From positions 1 through 64,000 of the forward strand of contig NZ_QNUG01000014.1 of NCBI RefSeq assembly GCF_003385395.1: a stretch of 64,000 bases of DNA. The letters are read 5' to 3'. This DNA comes from Epilithonimonas hispanica. Its GTDB lineage: Bacteria > Bacteroidota > Bacteroidia > Flavobacteriales > Weeksellaceae. A program made the translations under genes and the position numbers. Below the pieces are notes generated by a model, which saw only the letters and a program-made list of their open reading frames with translations, was not told the origin of the DNA and ran no database searches. Of the stretch, positions 52,062 to 60,272 are shown piece by piece (within the stretch, counting starts at the first letter, position 1; every line of letters starts with the position of its first letter).

Positions 52062-53447
52062 TTAATCTTCTACTTCCTCGAAGAATTTTTTCACTTTATC
52101 CATTAGAGACTGTCCGAAAGTCGGTTTGTTTCTTCTGGCTTGTTCTTTTGGTTTTGCAAGCTCTTCTATCTGCTTAACAACCTGTTGAGGTTTCTCCACT
52201 TCTGCGGTTGGCTGAAGTGCAACCGGTTCTGCTTTCGCTACAGCTTCTTCGATGATTTCTTCTTCTGTTGGAAGCATTTTTTTATCTCTGATTTTAAGAC
52301 TTTCCATCAATAAACCGATGGACGTTGCAAATTCCGGTCCTTTCAGATATTGGTTTTTATCATTCGCAACATATTCGTTTGCGAAACCAATTCTGCTGTC
52401 GAATCCGGTTGTGTAATTCGCTAATTGACGAAGGTTTCTCAAGTTGGAACCACCACCTGTCAAAACGATTCCGGCAATCAATTTTTTCTTTTGCTCGAAT
52501 GCACCGTAAGCCTTTAATTCAGTATTGACCATTTCAAGAATTTCTTCAACTCTTGCATTGATAATCTGAGCCAAAACTTTAAGCGAAATCTCTTTATCCG
52601 GACGACCGTGTAATCCAGGGATTGTCACATACGTGCTGTCTTTTTCCAATTCCGGAACAGACGAACCGAATTTCACTTTCAGTTGTTCTGCGTGTTTTTC
52701 GATGATTGAACATCCTTCCTTAATATCATCAGTGATAATTCCACCTCCGTAAGGAATCACGCAAGTATGTCGAATAATGTTGTCCTTAAAAATAGCGATA
52801 TCCGTAGTTCCACCACCAATATCAACAATCGCAACACCTGCTTCTTTTTCTTCTTTTGTAAGAACCGCTTCAGACGATGCCAAAGGTTCCAATGTCAAAG
52901 CTTCCATCTCCAAACCAGCTTCGCGAACGCATCTTGCAATGTTTCTGATAGAACCCATCTGTCCCACAACAACGTGGAAATTAGCTTCTAATCTTTTGCC
53001 GTGCATCCCGACTGGTTCTTGGATTTCGCCTTCAGAATCTACTTTGTATTCCTGAGGCAAAACGTGGATGATTTCTTCGCCAGGTAACATTACCAATTTC
53101 TTTACTTGGTCTTTTAGTTTCTCGATATCATCTTCTGTGATGTATCTATCCGGATGCTCTCTCATTATATAATCCGAATGTTGGAGAGAACGGATATGTT
53201 TTCCTGCAATTCCTACAGTTACCTTATGGATAGGAACACCGGCGCTGGATTGCGCTTCCGCCACTGCTGTTTTGATGGAATTGATGGTTTGGGAAATGTT
53301 GTTCACGATTCCTTTGTGAACACCAAGACTTTTAGCCTTCCCAACGCCCAGGATTTCGATTTTCCCGTGAGCGTTACGTCTTCCGACAATAGCGACAATC
53401 TTAGTTGTCCCAATGTCCAGACCTACTGAATACTCTTGATTTTCCAT
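52062..53447 (-). CDS. ftsA: Cell division protein FtsA
   Basis: A 461-residue actin-like protein that tethers FtsZ to the membrane. Actin-fold motifs: YSVGLDIGTTKIVAIVG (phosphate 1), VAIVDIGGGTTDIAIFK (phosphate 2), IVLTGGGSNLRNLRQL (adenosine). The tail ends KPTFGQSLMDKVKKFFEEVE, an amphipathic helix for membrane binding. A Glu/Pro/Ala-rich linker (about residues 385-435) precedes it. It lies 132 bp after ftsQ and 107 bp before ftsZ, both gaps holding repeats. Confidence 0.96.
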   Translation of the reverse strand: MENQEYSVGLDIGTTKIVAIVGRRNAHGKIEILGVGKAKSLGVHKGIVNNISQTINSIKTAVAEAQSSAGVPIHKVTVGIAGKHIRSLQHSDYIMREHPDRYITEDDIEKLKDQVKKLVMLPGEEIIHVLPQEYKVDSEGEIQEPVGMHGKRLEANFHVVVGQMGSIRNIARCVREAGLEMEALTLEPLASSEAVLTKEEKEAGVAIVDIGGGTTDIAIFKDNIIRHTCVIPYGGGIITDDIKEGCSIIEKHAEQLKVKFGSSVPELEKDSTYVTIPGLHGRPDKEISLKVLAQIINARVEEILEMVNTELKAYGAFEQKKKLIAGIVLTGGGSNLRNLRQLANYTTGFDSRIGFANEYVANDKNQYLKGPEFATSIGLLMESLKIRDKKMLPTEEEIIEEAVAKAEPVALQPTAEVEKPQQVVKQIEELAKPKEQARRNKPTFGQSLMDKVKKFFEEVED

Positions 53448-53478
53448 TATATGCTCGATTTGATTTTTTTTAATTTTT

Positions 53479-53548
53479 AACGCAAAGTCCGCAAAGTTTT
53501 ATTTTACCATTATTATGCTTTTAAGTTCGCAAAGGCGTTTCACTCAGC
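53479..53548 (+). repeat. 70-bp intergenic element, copy A (ftsQ-ftsA gap)
   Basis: Left end AACGCAAAGTCCGCAAAG (53479-53496) and right end 53526-53548 (core GCAAAGGCGTTTCACTCAGC) enclose an AT-rich middle. Ends are shared with copies at 54584 and 55057. Confidence 0.8.
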
Positions 53549-53579
53549 TAAGACTTTATTTATCTAATTTATTCTACTA

Positions 53580-54569
53580 CTACTTTTGCTTTTTTTTTTT
53601 GTCAGAAGACGATTTGGAAGAGGTTTCCTTTTTCTTATCCAAAGATTTTTTAGGTTCAGATTTCTTCTCTACTTTTTTAGGTTTTGAAGATTCTTTTTTG
53701 AATTCTGATTTTTTAGGTTCAGCTTTTTTTATTTCTTTTTTCGGCTCAGCTTTGGGTTCCGATTTTTTCTCTTCCGTCTTGTGACTTTCTACTTCTGACT
53801 TTATTTCAATTTTTGGTGCATTTCTCAGAATACTGTCATTTTCTTTGAAATAAGGATTCAGTGTGGTTACAATCTGATTGTTATATTTAACCGAAATCTT
53901 TTTATACTTATTCGGATTCTGATAAACCAGATATTTCTCTACAAAAGTTTTAAATCCTTTAACCTTAAAATCAATATTTTCTAAATCTCCAATCTCGACT
54001 TTGTAATTCCCGTCACTCGTCAAAAGATTGTAACTGTCTTTTTCTTTTTTGATTCCGATGAAATATTTTTTACTGAAATCATCTTTGTCAATTTTTTCCA
54101 CCAATTGTCCCAGTTCCTGATATTCCGAAGCATCAACATCGCCCATCACCAGCATACACGGATAAGAAAAGTTTCTCGAAATCGGGAATTCTACACCTTT
54201 TTCATCGACATAAAAATCCTTTCCATTTTTGCTTAATCTGAAAACCGGAACACGTTGTTTGATATCAACATTCAGGTTTCCGTTCAGATTCATATAAACA
54301 TTTGCACTGTCAACGAATGGATTTTCATTAATTTTTTTCTCCAGTTCCGGAATCTTCACATCTCCAATTTTTCTTGTCGGATTATACTGCTTCACCAAAT
54401 CTTTGATGTCCTTCTCATCAATGAAATAAACCGGCGTTTTGCTTTGGTTCATATTGATAGAAACGTTCTCCATTTTAGCGTTGTTGAAACGCTTCAACGA
54501 GAAACTGAGCAGAAATCCAAAAAGGATAACTGTTACAAGTATCTTCAATATTCTCCACTTGTTTTTCAT
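53580..54569 (-). CDS. ftsQ: Cell division protein FtsQ with lysine-rich periplasmic tail
   Basis: A 329-residue bitopic protein: basic start, one membrane helix (about residues 7-24), a POTRA-type domain (about 35-110) and a beta domain to about 235. The domain sequence is divergent, as is usual for Bacteroidota FtsQ; position between murC and ftsA supports the call. Residues about 262-329 are a tail with repeated KxEPKK units and about half Lys/Glu. FtsQ bridges early and late division proteins. The gene ends close to an 11-A run in the coding strand. Confidence 0.88.
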   Translation of the reverse strand: MKNKWRILKILVTVILFGFLLSFSLKRFNNAKMENVSINMNQSKTPVYFIDEKDIKDLVKQYNPTRKIGDVKIPELEKKINENPFVDSANVYMNLNGNLNVDIKQRVPVFRLSKNGKDFYVDEKGVEFPISRNFSYPCMLVMGDVDASEYQELGQLVEKIDKDDFSKKYFIGIKKEKDSYNLLTSDGNYKVEIGDLENIDFKVKGFKTFVEKYLVYQNPNKYKKISVKYNNQIVTTLNPYFKENDSILRNAPKIEIKSEVESHKTEEKKSEPKAEPKKEIKKAEPKKSEFKKESSKPKKVEKKSEPKKSLDKKKETSSKSSSDKKKKQK

Positions 54570-54583
54570 TCTTCTTTATTTTT

Positions 54584-54653
54584 AACGCAACGAGCGCTAA
54601 GTCTTTTTACATTAATGCTGATTATTTTCGTTCGCAAGGGCGCTTTGCTCAGC
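54584..54653 (+). repeat. 70-bp intergenic element, copy B
   Basis: Left end AACGCAACGAGCGCTAAG (54584-54601), right end 54631-54653 (core CGCAAGGGCGCTTTGCTCAGC). Same length and orientation as copy A. It ends 7 bp before the GxxExxY stop codon. Confidence 0.78.
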
Positions 54654-54659
54654 AATTGT

Positions 54660-55037
54660 TTATAATTTGTTTACTACTCTTTTTACTCCATTTTTGAATA
54701 ACATTGAATGAAAATTTAAAATCATTCCCAACTTCATTTCTGTTAATCTTAAATAATTTAAAAGCTGGAAAAAATGATAATCATTAATTTCTGGAACTGC
54801 TTTTATTTCTATAATCAATTTGTTTTCAATCAATAAATCGACTCTAAATGCTTTTTGAATAATCAAATTTTCATATTCAACCTTAATATCTTTTTGTCTT
54901 TCAACAATCAATCCTCTTTCTTTCAGTTCATAAGCCAGACACTCTTCATAGACATTTTCATAAAGACCAACTCCAAGTTTGCGATGAATTTTCATTCCTG
55001 CATCAAACACAATACTTGAAATTTCGTTTTCATTCAT
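54660..55037 (-). CDS. GxxExxY protein (PDDEXK-like nuclease fold)
   Basis: A 125-residue protein carrying the family's name motif GLYENVY (residues about 25-31). Acidic and Lys residues in FRVDLLIENKLIIEIKAV look like a PD-(D/E)xK core. The function of the family is unknown; members occur singly across Bacteroidota and other phyla. Here it separates ftsQ and murC, which are usually adjacent, and lies between two inverted copies of a 70-bp element, so it looks inserted. Confidence 0.88.
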   Translation of the reverse strand: MNENEISSIVFDAGMKIHRKLGVGLYENVYEECLAYELKERGLIVERQKDIKVEYENLIIQKAFRVDLLIENKLIIEIKAVPEINDYHFFQLLNYLRLTEMKLGMILNFHSMLFKNGVKRVVNKL

Positions 55038-55056
55038 TTATTTTCAATTTTCATTT

Positions 55057-55128
55057 GCTGAGTGAAACGCCTTTGCTTCTAAGAATTGTTTTCAATATTT
55101 ATAAAAATTTCCTTGCGAACCTTGCGTT
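55057..55128 (-). repeat. 70-bp intergenic element, copy C (inverted)
   Basis: Read on the minus strand: left end AACGCAAGGTTCGCAAGG (55111-55128), right end with GCAAAGGCGTTTCACTCAGC (55057-55076). The 20-base core is identical to copy A. Length is 72 bp. Confidence 0.78.
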
Positions 55129-55133
55129 TAAAA

Positions 55134-56492
55134 TCAAACATTCGCAAGCCATTCCATAATCGGGTCATAAAGTGTATCAATATTTCCCGCTCCGACTGTC
55201 AATAAAATATCAAAGTCTTTTTCTTTTATTTTTTCAAAAGTCTCCTGCAATGCACAGACTTCTTTGTTTTCTGTTTCAATTTTTTCTGCTAACCAGCTCG
55301 AAGTAATTCCTTCAAAGTTCTCCTGAAGTTCTCTCGCAGGATAAATATCTAACAATAACAAATCATCTCCTTTTTCCAGACTTCTTGCAAAATCTTCAGC
55401 AAAATCTCTCGTTCTGCTAAAAAGATGAGGCTGGAAAACCACCAGCAATTTCTTGGTTGGATAAAAAGTTTTTATCGAACCAATGACTGCATTCAGCTCT
55501 GTCGGATGATGCGCATAATCATCGATATAGATTTTTCCGTTATCGAAAATATGTTTCGTATATCTTCTTTTGATGCCTTTAAAACTTGTAATTGCTTTTT
55601 TCAAAGTGTCGAAATCAACACCCAAATTGCTCAGAATTGCCAATGCAACTGTCGCATTCTCAACATTATGAATTCCCGGAATTTCCCAGACAAAGTCTTC
55701 AATCTCCTGCGTGGGCGTATGAAAATCGAAATAGATTTTATCGTGGTCCATTCTCAAATTATCAGAGTAATAGTCCGCTTCTTCATTCACTGCATAAGTC
55801 AAATGTTCTCTTCCAATCGCGATTCCTTTTCTGACAAACAGTTGATTGTCATTCGGAACCAAAGCTGCAAACTGACGGAATCCTTCTTCAATATGAAGTC
55901 TATCTCCGTAAATATCCAAATGATCTGCATCAATTGATGTTACAACTGCCCAATCTGGAGAAAGATTAAGAAAACTTCTATCGTATTCATCGGCTTCAAC
56001 TACAGAAAACTGATTTCCATTGTAATCGAAATTTGATTTGAAATTTTCCGAAATTCCACCTAAAAATGCTGATGACGGAAGATTCGCTTCTTTGCACAGA
56101 TGTGCAATTAAAGTAGAAGTTGTTGTTTTTCCGTGCGTTCCCGCAATGGCGATACAATCTGTATTTTCTGTGATTAATCCAAGAACTTTCGCTCTCTTCA
56201 AAATTTCAAAGCTTTCACTTGCGAAATAATCCAGAATTCCCAATTTCTTAATTGCCGGTGTGTAAATCACAAGCGTTTCTTCTTTGTCGAACGCCATAAT
56301 TTTTTCATCAATCACATCTTCAAAAGAAATATCAATGCCTTCAAAACCAAGCTGAGCTGTCAGTTTTGTTGGCGTTTTATCATAACCCAAAACATTTTTG
56401 CCGTTAGCGTGAAAATATCTCGCCAGCGCACTCATCCCAATCCCACCGATTCCGATGAAATAGAAGTTTTGATATTTATTTAAGATGCTCAT
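55134..56492 (-). CDS. murC: UDP-N-acetylmuramate-L-alanine ligase
   Basis: A 452-residue Mur ligase that adds L-Ala to UDP-MurNAc. Motifs: N-terminal FIGIGGIGMSALARYFH, ATP loop IAGTHGKTTTSTLIAH, VVEADEYDRSFL, and DDYAHHPTELNAVI. Length is normal. It is followed by a 96-bp gap with repeat copy C and the GxxExxY gene. Confidence 0.97.
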   Translation of the reverse strand: MSILNKYQNFYFIGIGGIGMSALARYFHANGKNVLGYDKTPTKLTAQLGFEGIDISFEDVIDEKIMAFDKEETLVIYTPAIKKLGILDYFASESFEILKRAKVLGLITENTDCIAIAGTHGKTTTSTLIAHLCKEANLPSSAFLGGISENFKSNFDYNGNQFSVVEADEYDRSFLNLSPDWAVVTSIDADHLDIYGDRLHIEEGFRQFAALVPNDNQLFVRKGIAIGREHLTYAVNEEADYYSDNLRMDHDKIYFDFHTPTQEIEDFVWEIPGIHNVENATVALAILSNLGVDFDTLKKAITSFKGIKRRYTKHIFDNGKIYIDDYAHHPTELNAVIGSIKTFYPTKKLLVVFQPHLFSRTRDFAEDFARSLEKGDDLLLLDIYPARELQENFEGITSSWLAEKIETENKEVCALQETFEKIKEKDFDILLTVGAGNIDTLYDPIMEWLANV

Positions 56493-56503
56493 TTTTCTTT
56501 ATT

Positions 56504-56560
56504 GTATTAATGTAAAAAGTATGATGTACAATGTACTTTCTACAGTTTACTTTGTACAGT
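56504..56560. repeat. Heptanucleotide-phased tandem array between murG and murC
   Basis: From 56519: GTATGAT, GTACAAT, GTACTTT, CTACAGT, TTACTTT, GTACAGT. The 14-mers at 56533 and 56547 differ at two positions. The last 21 bases before the array's right edge (56540-56560) encode the stop and last six residues of MurG, so the array has grown into the end of the gene. Confidence 0.7.
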
Positions 56561-57652
56561 TTTAATTATCTCATCCACAATCCCTTCTGCTGCTTTTGGT
56601 TTTGCAAAAAACTCCAGATTATTTGACATTTCTTTTCTAAGATTTTCGTTCTCACAGATTTCTGAAAGTGTGTTCCAGAATTCGTCTTTCATCTCCGAAT
56701 CCTTGACCATTTTAGCCGCATTTTTATCAACCAAAGTCAATGCATTTTTGGTTTGATGGTCTTCCGCCGCAAATGGAAATGGAACCAGTAAAACCGGTTT
56801 TTTAGCAACCGCTAATTCGGAAATTGCAATCGCACCAGCTCTGGAAACAATCACATCCGCTGCTGAATAAGCTAAAGCCATATCAGATATAAATTCCTTA
56901 ATCTGGATTTGGTTGTTGGTTGTCAGTTGCTGGTTGTCAGAAATTTCTTTAAAATCTGTTTTCCCGGTCTGCCAGATTAACTGATAATCTTTTTCTTTTA
57001 GTTTATCAAAATTATCTTTCCAGCCGTTGTTCAATGTTCTGGAACCGAGTGAACCTCCAACTGAAAGAATCGTTAAATTATTTTTATCTAAGCCTAATTT
57101 TTCTTTAGCTAAATCTTTATCAATCAAATCCGTAATAATATTCTGACGAATTGGATTTCCTAAGAAATAAGTTTTCGTTCCGTGGAAAAATTTCTCCATA
57201 TCCGGATATGCTGTGAAAACTGCTTTTGCTTTTTTAGCATTGAAAACATTCGTCTTTCCCGGCAAAGAATTCTGCTCTTGAATAAAAGTCGGAATTCCCA
57301 TTTTCGCAGCAATATATAAAGCCGGACCGCTCGCAAAACCACCGGTTCCAACCGCAAAATCCGGTTTGAAATCTTTGATGATTTTTTTAGCTTTCATCAA
57401 GCTGGAAATAATTTTAAATGGAAGTCCGATATTTTTCAAAAGATTACCTCTGTCAAATCCTGCGATATTCAATCCTTCGATTTTGAATCCGGATTGAGGA
57501 ACCTTCTCCATTTCCATTTTTCCGTTAGCACCAATGAACAAAAACTCTGCACCGGGAAATCTTTTCTGGATTTCCTGAGCAATCGCAACTGCAGGAAAGA
57601 TGTGTCCTCCAGTCCCGCCGCCACTCATTAATATTTTTAGTTTTTTGCTCAT
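56540..57652 (-). CDS. murG: Lipid II-forming N-acetylglucosaminyltransferase MurG
   Basis: A 370-residue GT28 enzyme adding GlcNAc to lipid I at the inner face of the membrane. Motifs: SGGGTGGHIFPAVAIAQE, GGFASGPALYIAAKMGIPTF, SVGGSLGSRTLN, and the donor site VSRAGAIAISELAVAKKPV with PFPFAAEDHQTKNA. Between the WQTGK strand and IKEFISDMALAYSA is an unusual Asn/Gln/Thr stretch (DNQQLTTNNQIQ) encoded by a heptanucleotide repeat. The start adjoins the ftsW stop. Confidence 0.96.
   Translation of the reverse strand: MSKKLKILMSGGGTGGHIFPAVAIAQEIQKRFPGAEFLFIGANGKMEMEKVPQSGFKIEGLNIAGFDRGNLLKNIGLPFKIISSLMKAKKIIKDFKPDFAVGTGGFASGPALYIAAKMGIPTFIQEQNSLPGKTNVFNAKKAKAVFTAYPDMEKFFHGTKTYFLGNPIRQNIITDLIDKDLAKEKLGLDKNNLTILSVGGSLGSRTLNNGWKDNFDKLKEKDYQLIWQTGKTDFKEISDNQQLTTNNQIQIKEFISDMALAYSAADVIVSRAGAIAISELAVAKKPVLLVPFPFAAEDHQTKNALTLVDKNAAKMVKDSEMKDEFWNTLSEICENENLRKEMSNNLEFFAKPKAAEGIVDEIIKTVQSKL
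56915..56942. repeat. Heptanucleotide repeat inside murG
   Basis: TTGTTGG, TTGTCAG, TTGCTGG, TTGTCAG: two 14-mers differing at one base. It encodes the DNQQLTTNNQ stretch of MurG on the minus strand. Confidence 0.75.
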
Positions 57653-58888
57653 TTACGCAATATCATTTATTTCTTCAATACTTTGTCTTTTGCCCAAACC
57701 TTCTTCATCAAACACCTGAATTCTGGAACTTACATTCAGAATAATTCCTAACTGAATGTACGTCACCAACATCGATGTTCCTCCATAACTTATCAATGGT
57801 AATGGCTGTCCTGTAACAGGAATCAGATTCACAGCAACGGCAATATTCACTGATAACTGAATGAATATCATTAATCCAATTGCAAGCACCAGCAACGACC
57901 CAAAAAATGCGGGCATTTTACTGGCTATCATTACAATCCGGATAATCATTATCATATAAAGGCTAATCAAAACAAACGCTCCAATCCAGCCATATTCTTC
58001 CACAATAATTGCGAAAATAAAATCCGAAACCGATTGTGGTAATGTCTGCTTCAATGCGCTTTTCCCCGGTCCGATTCCATTGAATCCACCGTGAACAATG
58101 GCGGCTTTCGCCTGCATTACCTGATAGTTTTTTGCCTTCAGACTTTCATCTTCGACATCGGCTGTTTTCTTCGAGTTTGAGAAGGTTTCTATACGGCTCA
58201 TCCAGGTGTGAACACGGTTTCCTCCAAGCAAATTAGTATTCAATGCAATCACTAAAAACATTACGATGAAAACCACCGAAAGTGAGATAAATCCCGCTAC
58301 ATATTGCCAAGCCAGCTGACCAATAATCAAGATGATAATTGAAACCATCATAATCATCAAAGCGGTTGAACCATTGTCTTTTGCAACCAATCCGAAAACA
58401 ATCAGAATTGGTCCGAATATGTAAATGATATTCTCCAGAGGAAGTCTTTCTCTTTTGATTTTCTTAGTTAAATATCTGCACAGATAAATAATCAACATCA
58501 AATAAGCGAATGATGATGGCTGAAAAGAAATCGGTGTTCCGGGAATCTTTAACCAACGAGAAGCACTCGCGCCTTCAATTTTTTGACCTGTGAATGTTGT
58601 TATCAACAATAATCCAATGGTGAACAAAAGCAAAATGGAACTCAGTTTCCCGATGTATTCGTATTTAACAGTTCCTACAAAACGCATAATACCCAACCCT
58701 AAAAAAACGAAGAAAATATGCTTGATAACGTGACCGGTTGTAGTCCCATTATTCACGATATATTCCAGATTCGAGCTTGCAGAATAAACCGGAAACACTG
58801 AAAGGAAGGATATCAAAATGATAACCGACCAAAGAACCTTGTCTCCTTTCAGCAATTCGAATTTGTTTTCTGTAGTTTGGTTTTCCAT
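57653..58888 (-). CDS. ftsW: SEDS-family peptidoglycan polymerase FtsW
   Basis: A 411-residue SEDS glycosyltransferase with ten membrane helices. Conserved sites: PGTPISFQPSSFAYLMLIIY, the extracytoplasmic loop GFNGIGPGKSALKQTLPQS with the catalytic-loop DFIFAIIVEEYGWIG, and PVTGQPLPLISYGGTSML. With the class B PBP FtsI (at the window edge) it builds septal peptidoglycan. Location between murD and murG supports FtsW and not RodA. Confidence 0.95.
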   Translation of the reverse strand: MENQTTENKFELLKGDKVLWSVIILISFLSVFPVYSASSNLEYIVNNGTTTGHVIKHIFFVFLGLGIMRFVGTVKYEYIGKLSSILLLFTIGLLLITTFTGQKIEGASASRWLKIPGTPISFQPSSFAYLMLIIYLCRYLTKKIKRERLPLENIIYIFGPILIVFGLVAKDNGSTALMIMMVSIIILIIGQLAWQYVAGFISLSVVFIVMFLVIALNTNLLGGNRVHTWMSRIETFSNSKKTADVEDESLKAKNYQVMQAKAAIVHGGFNGIGPGKSALKQTLPQSVSDFIFAIIVEEYGWIGAFVLISLYMIMIIRIVMIASKMPAFFGSLLVLAIGLMIFIQLSVNIAVAVNLIPVTGQPLPLISYGGTSMLVTYIQLGIILNVSSRIQVFDEEGLGKRQSIEEINDIA

Positions 58889-58912
58889 TTATTTTTAAAT
58901 GAATTAATTTTC

Positions 58913-60256
58913 TTAATTCTTAATTGTCAATTCGTCTAAAACTTCTTTTTTGAATTGGTTCCCACGGTCTTCATAACCATTGAATAAATCAAAACTTGCA
59001 CAACAAGGTGACAACAAAACAACGTCTCCTTTTTCTGCAATCGATTTAGAAACTTCTACTGCTTTTTCCATACTGGAAGTATCATAAATCTGGGTTTTCT
59101 TATCTTTAAAGAAGTCAATAATCTTATGATTATCAACTCCTAAGCAAACAATCGCTTTTACTTTTTTCTTAACTAATTCCTCGATTTCTGTATAATCGTT
59201 TCCTTTGTCTTTTCCACCAACAATCCAAACAACCGGTTGTTTCATACTTTCTAAAGCGAAATATGTCGCATTCACATTTGTAGCTTTGCTATCGTTGATG
59301 AATTTCACACCGTGGATTTCAGCCACAGGTTCCAATCTGTGTTCAACCGCTTGGAATGTCATTAATGAATGCCTAATACTTTCATTACTGATTTCCAATA
59401 ACTTTCCGGCAATACTCGCGGCTAAGCTGTTCGCCACATTATGTTTTCCAACCAATGATAATTCGTCAATATTCATCGTGAATCCTTCATTGATATTGAC
59501 TACAAAATTCTCATCAATCGAGAAAGCTCCTTTTTCTAATTTTTCATCTAATGAGAATGGAACTTTAGTTACTTTCAAATCTAATTTTTCAAGAATCGAC
59601 TTGCTCATTTCGTCATCTTTGTTGTAGATGAAAAAATTGTTAGCATCCTGATTTTCAGCAATTCTGAACTTTGCCAAAGCATATTCTTCATAATTGTAAT
59701 TGTACTGGTCAAGATGGTCCTTGGATAAATTCAATAGCAATGAAATATATGGTCTAAAGTTCTGAATATTGTCCAACTGGAAACTACTCACCTCCAACAC
59801 ATAATAATCAAAATTTTCTTCCGCAACTTGTTTTGCAAAACTCTTTCCGATGTTTCCGCCCAATCCGACATTGAAACCGTCTTCTTTCAAGATGTAATAA
59901 ATCAAAGACGTTGTCGTCGTTTTTCCATTACTTCCTGTAATCGCAATAATTTTTGCATTGGTAAATTCCGAAGCAAATTCAATCTCAGAAGACAATCTGA
60001 TTCCTCTTTCCTGAATCTTCTGAATCATTTCTGCTTTCTTCGGAATTCCTGGGCTTTTGATGACCCAATCAGCATTCAGAATTTTTTCTTCGGAATGTGT
60101 TCCGTCTTCATAGTCAATCCCAAGCTCGTCCAATTCTTTTTTGTAATTCTCACGGATAGTTCCCATATCCGAAAGAAAGACATCAAAGCCTTTGGCTTTT
60201 GCCAGATACGCAGCACCAACGCCGCTTTCGCCTCCTCCAAGTATTACTACTCTCAT
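58913..60256 (-). CDS. murD: UDP-N-acetylmuramoyl-L-alanine-D-glutamate ligase
   Basis: A 447-residue Mur ligase. Motifs: N-terminal VILGGGESGVGAAYLAKAKG, ATP loop AITGSNGKTTTTSLIYYIL, NLSKDHLDQY, the domain-3 start HRLEPVAEIHGVKFINDSKATN, and the C-terminal LLSPCCASFDLFNGYEDRG. It adds D-Glu to the UDP-MurNAc-L-Ala precursor in the cytoplasm. Confidence 0.97.
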   Translation of the reverse strand: MRVVILGGGESGVGAAYLAKAKGFDVFLSDMGTIRENYKKELDELGIDYEDGTHSEEKILNADWVIKSPGIPKKAEMIQKIQERGIRLSSEIEFASEFTNAKIIAITGSNGKTTTTSLIYYILKEDGFNVGLGGNIGKSFAKQVAEENFDYYVLEVSSFQLDNIQNFRPYISLLLNLSKDHLDQYNYNYEEYALAKFRIAENQDANNFFIYNKDDEMSKSILEKLDLKVTKVPFSLDEKLEKGAFSIDENFVVNINEGFTMNIDELSLVGKHNVANSLAASIAGKLLEISNESIRHSLMTFQAVEHRLEPVAEIHGVKFINDSKATNVNATYFALESMKQPVVWIVGGKDKGNDYTEIEELVKKKVKAIVCLGVDNHKIIDFFKDKKTQIYDTSSMEKAVEVSKSIAEKGDVVLLSPCCASFDLFNGYEDRGNQFKKEVLDELTIKN

Positions 60257-60272
60257 TTGTGGTTATTAGTTT

